In this document: positions 56,623 to 64,000 of the stretch, piece by piece
Layout: every line of letters begins with the position of its first letter
Numbering within the stretch: the stretch's first letter is position 1
DNA from: Erythroxylum novogranatense
Lineage: Eukaryota; Streptophyta; Magnoliopsida; Malpighiales; Erythroxylaceae
Direction: 5' to 3'
Assembly: GCA_029891385.1 (NCBI GenBank)
Contig: CM057230.1
Coordinates: 33,125,402 to 33,189,401, forward strand
DNA: 64,000 nt
Notes under the pieces: generated by a model
What the model was told of the DNA's origin: nothing
Database searches by the model: none
Seen by the model: only the letters and a program-made list of their open reading frames with translations
Translations under genes and position numbers: made by a program

Positions 56623-59600
56623 TGTTAGCCCCAAATTTTTTTAGGATTAATCATTATTAGATTAAATTGATTAAGTTAGATTGACATTAATTAAGGTGTC
56701 ATAAATTAATATATGATAGCATTAATGAGTTAGGTGAAGAATTTATGAAGTTAAATATGTTAGTTGGACTTAGGTGAGTTAGGTGTAATTAATGTATTAA
56801 TTGGGCTTTGGGTCCAAATGAAGTAAGAAAGAAGAGAGGAATTTAATGCAATGGGGTCAAGGAAAAGAGTTAGTGGGCTTGAGTAAGTAAGAAGGAGAAA
56901 TGAAAAGAAGAAGAAGAAAGAAGAAGGAAGTAAGTGGGCTTAGGCTTATTGGGCTTAAGTAATTTAGAAAGGAGTATATAAGGAAGGAGATAAGTGATTT
57001 TGTAGGAAAAGAAGATAGAAACGAAATTTGAGGGAAAGGAAAGAAGAGTGTCGTGAAAGGAGGGAGGAAAAGGAGAAAGAAGAGGCTTGTTAGGGTTTGG
57101 CATTTCCATGAAAGTGAGTGGGTTTTGAAGAAAGTCCAAGAAGAAAAAGTGTGGAGGAGAGTCTAAGCTTCACTTTGAACCAAGAAACCACTTGGTTGGT
57201 TAAGGATTTAAGGTAAGTTCTTGGTTTAAGGTTAAGTTTTGTTTGGGTTTTGGTTAGAAAGATGAAGAATAAGATGGGTCTAGTGATTCTCTTATGAATT
57301 TCATGATTTAGAATTTTAGGTATTTCAATTTCTAAACCCTATGTTGATATGGGGTTATTTTCTTGTTATGCTTGAAGGAGGAAAAGAAAGAGGAGAAGAA
57401 CAAGGAGAGGAACTTCCTTAGGCAAGTTTAAGCAAGGATAAAAGGTGGGTTTCATATTTATCTTTATGTATATAAGCTACAAAGGTAAATAAATGCATGA
57501 CATTAATGAGATTTGATCACTTGGTTGTTGTATTAAATGCTTGATGATGATTGAAACTGTCATGAAGAAACTTGTTGAATGAATATAATGAAAGGCATGA
57601 ACGATGTATGAAAAGATGATTTCAAAGAAACAATGAATTGGATAAGAACAGTCTAATTTCCTTGTATGATTCATGATTGCTATGTTATGTGGGTAAGGTA
57701 TTGTCCTAAGAACTGCCACACGCATCGTTGACCATGAAGCCTTGCCCCAAATTGCCTGATTGTGGCATAGGATGATCCAACATTTGGACTCCTGAAGATT
57801 TGCCCATATAGACTCATGAAATGAGACTATATGGTTGCCAAGAATAAGGACTTACCGAGCCATTTGATGTGTTTCATATGTGATTACATGAAAATGCAAG
57901 AATGATGAATGTTTAAATTGTGAGAAATTATGTTTGAGTATTGATGAACATTGCATGATGCATGTATTATGATTGTATTGAAAGATTGCTAAAAGTATGA
58001 ATAACTAATAGGACTGCTTGATATATAAATATAAATGTGTTACCCATTTGAGCTTAAAGCTCACCCCTAAAAATTTTCCAGAAATGAGCGGGATCCCGAG
58101 GAGCAAGTTTAAAGGCATTTACTCCAAGATTTTCTTTTGATTTTGTATTTGAAATGATTTTGTAAAACAATGCTTTAGTTGCATTTGAGAAGATATTGTA
58201 TTTTGAAACTTCATCGTAATTGGGCTTGAAATGCCCCTAAAGCATTGTATGAATATGACATGATTTGATGAAGATGGAATGAATGAATTATGAAAGCAAA
58301 ATGTTCAGCTTTTAATGTATTTTGAGAAATCCATGTATGTTTAAGACAATTGAATCATTGTTATAGTTTGATATGATAGATGATTAAGAGTGTGGCTGTT
58401 GCTTCAATGGTGTTTCAAGATACCTTAGGGTTTAATCATGTTATATGAGGTTGTATGATGAGTTTTATGCGGTGGAAGTCTTAGAATTGAAAATTGGGTA
58501 GTTGCATTTTTGGATGTGCTGTCAAATTTTCCTAAAATTTGACAAGATTTCACCTCAATATTAGACCCTCTTGGGTATGAATTAGATCAATGAGTCTTCA
58601 TGAAGATTGTAGTAGGAGTTTAGAGTTTTCCAAGGGTATATCGTTTGCTAAATTTGGAGTTCGAGTCAAAAGATATGATCCTTACTAGAAAAGGTATGAA
58701 GGAAATCAAGATAGAAAAGCGTATGAAGGAAAGGTAAGATAGAAATCAAGATAGAAAAGGTATGAAGGAAATCAAGATAGAAATCAAGGAAGGAAATCAA
58801 GATAAAAAGGTAAGGAAGGAAATCAAGATAGAAATCAAGGAAGGAAATCAAGATAAAAAACAGAAGGAAGGAAATCAAGATAGAAATCGACGAAGGAAAT
58901 CAAGATAAAAAGGAAGGAAGGAAATCAAGATAGAAAAGGTATGAAGGAAATCAAGATAGAAATCAAGGAAGAAAATCAAGATAAAAGGTAAGGAAGGAAA
59001 TCAAGATAGAAATCAAGGAAGGAAATCAAGATAGAAAAGGTATGAAGGAAAGCGTAAGATAGAAATCGAAGATAGAAAAGCGTAGGAAGGAAAGCGTAAG
59101 ATAGAAATCAAGATAGAAAAGCATAAGGAAGGAAATCAAGATAGAAATCAAGGAAGGAAATCAAGATAGAAAAGGTAAGGAAGGAAAGGTAAGATAGAAA
59201 TCGGAAGATAGAAAAGGTATGAAGGAAAGGTAAGATAGAAATCAGAAGATAAAAAGCAGAAGGAAGGAAAGCAGAAGATAGAAACCAGATGATAGAAATC
59301 AGACGATAGAAAACCAGATGATAGAAAACCAGATGATAGAAATCAGATGATAGAAAACCAGATGATAGAAATCAGACGATAGAAAACCAGATGATAGAAA
59401 TCAAACGATGGAAAAATAGGACGCTGCAGAATGTAAGAGATAGAATCAGCCTTTGTAGTCTTCATAAGAGTTGTAGATCTAGATGTCTAATTTCATATGG
59501 TGAAAGAAAGAAAACATTTGGAGCTATAGATTAAAAGTTATAGCAATCGCGCCAAAAGAGTTTCGATTCGATTTTGGAAGTGAGCATGGTCCGTTGTTTT

Positions 59601-60126
59601 GGGTATATTTCCCTCATACGACCTCCAAATGAGGTGAGGCTTGAACCATTGGATTTATAAGACACATATATTTCACTCCATAAAATCCGGTATCAATTGG
59701 AGTTAAATTGAGAAAGTTTATTCTAAAACAAGTGAAAGGTCAGTTAAGGGGGCATGTTTCGGGTATGAACTCTCTTAGGTTTTTGGAGTGTATCTTGAGT
59801 ATATGACTCCGATTAAGGTGATTCTTGTTTCAGGGAGAACTTGACACATAAAGCTACAAATTATATGAATAAGTCAACCCATGATTTTAGTGTATACATG
59901 GTGTGTGCTTTCCACGAAGGTGGAGTTACAATTAAGAATCCTGCAAGATTATAAGCGCAAGGTTTCAGGACATTGAAAGTCATTCAAACGGGTTCCGACG
60001 TCTATGGTACTATAGTAAGAGTAAGAGTGTCAAGTTTAAGGTCTCAGCAAGGCAAGTGTCTCGGGGATGGGCTCCACTCGGGCTCACATCCGGGGACAGT
60101 CGGGCTCCCGGGACCGGGGTCTGACA
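56623..60126 (+). repeat. 5' LTR of the plus-strand chromovirus copy
   Basis: About 3.5 kb from TGTTAGCC to CTGACA, followed by TCTG and the primer binding site. Host-like features inside are GA-rich stretches only. The segment 58,676-59,412 is a minisatellite. The final ~470 bp plus the leader are duplicated downstream, so an alternative LTR end is 60,701. Confidence 0.85.
58676..59412. repeat. Purine-rich minisatellite inside an LTR
   Basis: A degenerate tandem array built from GATAGAAATCAAG, GAAGGAAATCAA and GATAGAAAAGGTATGAAG, changing to GATGATAGAAATCA and GATGATAGAAAACCA near 59,285-59,400. One strand is almost entirely purine plus a few T and C. Minus-strand frames in it are repeat artefacts. 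Confidence 0.92.
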
Positions 60127-60130
60127 TCTG

Positions 60131-60142
60131 TGGTATCAAAGC
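60131..60142 (+). promoter_or_regulatory. Primer binding site, first (variant) copy
   Basis: TGGTATCAAAGC, one base off the initiator-tRNA-Met site, five bases after the first LTR end. Confidence 0.75.
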
Positions 60143-60705
60143 GAAACCGGGTTTAGGGTTTCCTAGGAACCTTAGTGGGATGTCTAAGGTTCAAGTCAGC
60201 ATGCATTTTCCTACATGAATTATGTGAAGTATGTGCACTGTTTTAAATGCATAACATGCAACATTTATAAGACACATATCTTTTACTCCATAAAATCTGG
60301 TATCAATTGGAGTTAAATTAAGAAAGTTTGTTCTAAAACAAGTGAAAGGTCAGTTAAGAGGGCATGTTTCGGGTATGAACTCTCTTAGGTTTTTGGAGTG
60401 TATCTTGAGTATATGACTCCGATTAAGGTGATTCTTGCCTCTGTGTGAACGTGAGGCCTTAAGCTACATTGATATGAACAAGTCTAAATGTGATTTTGAT
60501 GATTAGGTAGTGTACGCTCATCACCCTTATGGAACCACAGCATCAAACGCTGCAAAGTAGGGAGCGCAGGCTTTAGGGCTCCGAAATTTTGGGCTCTGGA
60601 AAAGGGTCCAATAGGTGTGGAATGTAAGCAAGAGCATGAGCGTAAATGTTAAGGTATAAATAGTTGGAGTTGGGATCCGGTCTCGGGATCGGGTTCTAAC
60701 ATCTG

Positions 60706-60717
60706 TGGTATCAGAGC
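60706..60717 (+). promoter_or_regulatory. Primer binding site, second (consensus) copy
   Basis: TGGTATCAGAGC, exact match to the usual plant primer site, five bases after the second LTR end (TTCTAACA). Confidence 0.85.
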
Positions 60718-60916
60718 GAAACCGAGTTTAGGGTTTCCTAGGAACCTTAGTGGGATGTCTAAGGGTCAAGTCAGCATGCATTTTCCTACATGAATTATAT
60801 GAAGTATGTGCACTGTTTTAAATGCATAACATGCAACATTGCTTTCAAATGAGTGAATTGAATTTGTTTTATGTGAACTAAAGATTTTCACTGATTTTTT
60901 TTAAATTGAAGGAGTA

Positions 60917-61830
60917 ATGCCGCCTCGAAAAAGAACTCGAGGAGCTCAATCTCGGCCCAGCTCTCAGCTCGGAAGTATGGATGAGTCGTATGTTCTGCAG
61001 GATGCAGGGACCATTCCTGTTTCCGATTCCGATGCACCAAGTGTGCAACATGAGCCGCCTCTACCTCCTCCTCCTCAAGTGAACCCTATGGATCCCCAGT
61101 TCTTCCAGGCATTCGCCCAGGCTTTCACTTATGCCATGGGCCAAGGAAGACAGACTCAAGTACCAAATTTCAGAGAGAAGAGCGGGCAAGATGATAAGCT
61201 TCGAAAGTATGGAGCGATTGACTTCAGTGGGATCACTAATCCCGAGGAAGTCAAGATGGTGAAGAGGACCGAGAGGGTCCTAAATCGATGAAGTGCAATG
61301 ATGATGAGAAGCTCGATTATGCAATCGACCATCGCAGAGGGATGCACTGACCGGTGGGAGTCAAGTGCCTCGCAATGTGAAGTACCTCCCAGATTGACAT
61401 GGAGGGAATTCCTAGAGGCCTTCGAGGAAGTACTTCTCGATGGTCTACATGCAGGATAAGGCTGTGGAATTTTGAATCTCGCCGAGGGAGTCGAGTGTGG
61501 CGAGTACTGAATTGAAGTTCACTCGATTATCACGGATGCAGCCAATATCGTGGCAATCAAGAAGACAAATGCCGGAAATTTGAGGGTGGATTACACCTAG
61601 GATCCGGAAAAGTGGTGATCCACAACTTTCGTGATTACCAAAGAATGGTGGATGCCGCTCTTCAAGTCGAGAAATTTGAGAACATCCGGTGAAGTGACTA
61701 AGAAGAGGAAGAACAGAGCAGCTCTCGGAAAAGGCATGAGTGCTCCAAAGACTGCTAGAGCATTAGAACTCAAGATACGCAGAGTGGTGAGGGTAGCAAG
61801 GGCCCCACTAAGAGTAAGCACCTAGGGCTA
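60917..61830 (+). pseudogene. gag, plus-strand chromovirus copy
   Basis: Starts MPPRKRTRGAQSRPSSQLGS, a basic N-terminus, followed by a Pro-rich stretch, then FFQAFAQAFTYAMGQ, KLRKYGAIDFSGITNPEEVK and KRTERVLNR, the start of the retrotransposon gag domain. The frame breaks at 61,291 where AATCGATGAAG replaces an expected longer codon run. Later blocks (about 61,390-61,830) are recognisable only in pieces, ending in a Lys/Arg-rich region. A cysteine knuckle may lie near 61,890-61,980 but is not readable in one frame. Confidence 0.8.
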
Positions 61831-62159
61831 CTACAAAGGCAAGCTTCCAAGGCGGCAAGTCCAGGATGGACAGTAGAGGAATCCCGTGTGATCACTTGTG
61901 GGAGATTTCACAAGGGGAATGTCTGCTCAAGATAGAGCATGTTTTGGTCAGGCCAAAGGGGCACCGAATCAAGGATTGTCCCAGGCAATCAGACAGAAGG
62001 GTCTCATCTCAGCCCCAAAAGAGCGTAAACAAGGGCATCTCGGCCAAGACATGGTGTGGGCGCTCAGAACTGCAAGGAAGGCATATCCGCAGGAGACCTA
62101 GAGGATGAGTCGGGCACCACTGAGTCTTTGCCATGACCGGGGAAGAAGCTGTCGGCCGC

Positions 62160-62330
62160 TCCTAAGTAGTGACGAGTATGGCTATGCTATTCGACTCTCC
62201 TGCTTATGTGTTAATTGATACTGGCTCCACACATTCATTTGTATCCGCAAGTATGAATATGCATGTTGTGTCCCGAGGTTATGGACAATTTTCGGTTGTT
62301 AGTACTCCTTTAGGGGTAAGGTGGTGATTA
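62160..62330 (+). pseudogene. Aspartic protease, plus-strand chromovirus copy
   Basis: FDSPAYVLIDTGSTHSFVSA, including the DTG active site, reads at about 62,190-62,250 in one frame. Surrounding sequence is shifted. Confidence 0.75.
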
Positions 62331-62739
62331 GTATGATCTATAAGAATTGTGAGCAAGATCGACGGTGCTAGGCGGTAGTAGATCTACTACCTCTAGACCT
62401 TCAAGGTTGGATGTCATTTGGGGATGGATGTCATGGAGAAGTATAAGGTGAAGCTAGATTGTAGTTTGAAAGAAGTAGAGTTTGATCCGGGCAATGATCG
62501 GAAAGTGGTTTTCAAGGGGACAGAAGTCGCCGGTCTGCCGAGGATCATTTCGCCATGTTGGTGACAATATGATGAGCCAGGGTGTGAGGCCTTTTGGCGC
62601 ATGTAGTGGATTCGAATGAATGTGGGCGATTAGAAGATTATCGGGTTGTGAGGGAGTTTCTGATGTATTCCGTAAGAATTACGGGGTTATCGCGGTGAGG
62701 GAAATTGAGTTCAAATTGACTTGATTCCTGAACCGCGCC

Positions 62740-63360
62740 AATCTCCATACCACCTTATAGAATGGCTCCAGTTGAATTGAGAGAACTCAAGGAGCAATTG
62801 CAGAATTGTTGAAAAGCGGTTCATCAGCCGAGTTCTTCACCTTGGGGAGCTCCGGTCTGTTTATTAAGAAGAAGGATGGAACGTGGAGGATGTGCATAGA
62901 CTATAGAAGGCTTAACAAGATGACGATTCGAACAAGTATCCATTGCCACGGATAGATGATTTATTTGATCAGCATGTGAGCAAGGGTCTTTCAAGATTGA
63001 CTTAAGATCGATATCATCAACTCAATCGTGGAGTCGATGTAAGTAAGACAGTTTTCAGACCCGCACGGGCACTATGAATTTAGTGGTCATGCCCTTCGGA
63101 TTGACCAATGCCCCACGGTGCCTTTATGGATCTGATGAATAGGGTGTTTAATGAATTCTTAGATCAGTTTGTCATTGTGTTCATTGATGACATTCTGGTC
63201 TATTCTAAGGATGAAGGAGAGCATGAACAACATCTCAGGATTGTATTGCAGAGATTGAGAGAGCAGGAGCTCGATACCAAATTCAAGAAGTGTGAGTTTT
63301 GGCTGCATGAAGTAGTTTTCCTCGACATGTGATTTCAAAGAAAGGGATTCATGTTGATCC
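62740..63360 (+). pseudogene. Reverse transcriptase, plus-strand chromovirus copy
   Basis: Blocks in changing frames: [32 protein letters not shown], [12 protein letters not shown] (about 62,885), MPFGLTNAP near 63,090 and, from 63,108, [40 protein letters not shown] and [13 protein letters not shown]. The catalytic IDD is present. At least five single-base breaks occur; the one after NAP lies in a CAGCGG-like context. Confidence 0.82.
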
Positions 63361-64000
63361 GAGGAAAGTAGAAGCTGTGGTGAATTGGCAAGAGCCTAAG
63401 ACAGTGAAAGAGGTAAGAAGCTTCCTAGGCTTGGCAAGTTATTATAGGAGATTTGTAGAAGGATTTTCAATGATAGCTGCCCCTATGACTAAACTGTTAA
63501 GAAAGAATCAGCGGTTCATATGGAGTGAGGAATGTCAGAAGAGCTTTGAGGAGCTCAAGAATAGATTGACAAGTGCTCCAGTATTGGTTTTGCCCAATGG
63601 AGACCAGGGGTATACGGTGTACAGTGATGCTTCGAGGAAGGGTTTAGGATGTGTGCTGATGCAGAATGACAAAGTGATAGCTTATGCTTCACGGCAGTTG
63701 AAGCCATATGAGTTGAATTATCCGACTCATGACTTGGAGTTAGCAGTGTAATTTTGCCCTAAAGATTTGGAGACACTACTTGTATGGGGTTCGCATAAGG
63801 GTCTTCACGGACCACAAAAGTCTTAAGTACATTATGAGTCAGAAAGAGTTGAACTTGAGGCAGAGACGATGGTTGGAGTTGCTCAAGGACTATGACCTGA
63901 TGATAGAGTATCATCCAGGCAAGGCAAATGTAGTGGCAGATGCTTTGAGCAGGAAGTCATCCATAGCTTATGTGCAATCGGTTTACTTGCCTCTGTTGGA
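63329..64000 (+). pseudogene. RT thumb and RNase H, plus-strand chromovirus copy, cut by window end
   Basis: A 140-residue open frame (63,329-63,751): [60 protein letters not shown] and THDLELAV. After a one-base break at 63,750 it continues [57 protein letters not shown] to the last base. Integrase should follow outside the window. Confidence 0.85.

Larger units (their letters stand above)
59653..60838 (+). repeat. Tandem duplication of LTR end, primer site and leader
   Basis: ATTTATAAGACACATAT at 59,653 recurs at 60,263; the LTR end with TGTGGTATC and the leader (GGGTTTCCTAGGAACCTTAG and onwards) recur at 60,126 and 60,701. The two units are about 610 and 575 bp. In the second copy the primer site is the standard TGGTATCAGAGC (60,706-60,717); in the first it is TGGTATCAAAGC (60,131-60,142). 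Confidence 0.88.
56623..64000 (+). mobile_element. Second chromovirus family, plus-strand copy, runs off the window
   Basis: The 5' LTR starts TGTTAGCCCC at 56,623; primer sites are at 60,131 and 60,706; gag starts at 60,917; then come protease, RT and RNase H to the window end. It inserted into the minus-strand copy of the same family. Same LTR start and near-identical RNase H ([20 protein letters not shown]) tie the two copies together. Gag, protease and RT have many small frame breaks. Confidence 0.9.

Noticed and set aside
58666..58878. Phe/Leu/Ile-rich membrane-like frame on the minus strand
   Set aside because: Translation of a GGAAATCAAGATAGA minisatellite; the hydrophobic pattern is a repeat artefact.
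1..64000. tRNA or rRNA genes
   Set aside because: Only primer binding sites complementary to tRNA-Met ends were seen; no cloverleaf or rRNA segment was recognised by eye. A tRNAscan run would settle it.

Overview
The window is nuclear DNA of a flowering plant, probably a eudicot. Spliceosomal introns, plastid-type signals on an intron-containing gene, chromodomain Ty3/gypsy elements, Athila and Tat elements, a Ty1/copia element, a CACTA transposon and hAT remnants all point that way. Species cannot be told from the sequence. Almost everything is transposable element; only one host gene looks intact.

Layout. 1-18,990: an Athila-type Ty3/gypsy element on the minus strand (gag near 18.9 kb, integrase C-terminus at 3.8-4.1 kb), split inside its integrase by a complete but decayed Tekay-like chromovirus at 4,151-14,131 (LTRs 4,151-6,839 and 11,467-14,131, 5-bp target duplication ATCTA). 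18,991-21,877: very AT-rich spacer with a 37-bp-arm hairpin and a fossil hAT transposase C-terminus. 21,878-24,702: a nine-exon gene for an RlmN-type radical-SAM RNA methyltransferase with a probable plastid targeting sequence, 469 residues, all key cysteines present. 26,180-37,570: a tandem array of about six copies of the promoter and first exon of a Raf-like protein kinase gene, all broken. It is interrupted by a 7.1-kb CACTA transposon (26,298-33,409, target duplication CTT) and by a 396-bp hAT-like MITE (36,584-36,979).

37,587-40,978: the 5' half of a Tat-type gypsy element, cut in its reverse transcriptase by a second chromovirus family. That family occurs twice: one minus-strand copy (40,979-56,622) and one plus-strand copy (56,623 to beyond the window end) whose LTR starts inside the first copy. 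A Ty1/copia element (46,015-55,580) sits in the minus-strand copy, flanked by a 0.7-kb duplication of the gypsy sequence and a 193-bp foreign gag-like filler.

The coding parts of the retroelements form normal gag-pol orders (gag, protease, RT, RNase H, integrase for gypsy; integrase before RT for copia), but nearly all are frameshifted. Much of the frameshifting follows one pattern: the middle base of CTG or CAG is missing, leaving CG. This may be a sequencing artefact at methylated CHG sites, so 'pseudogene' calls in the retroelements should be read with that in mind.

The most unusual structure is regulatory-looking. Two unrelated LTR elements carry clusters of short palindromes arranged in pairs 21 bp apart, about two helical turns (41,711-41,890 and 48,964-49,169). 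The copia leader also carries four copies of a small hairpin with a compensatory base change.
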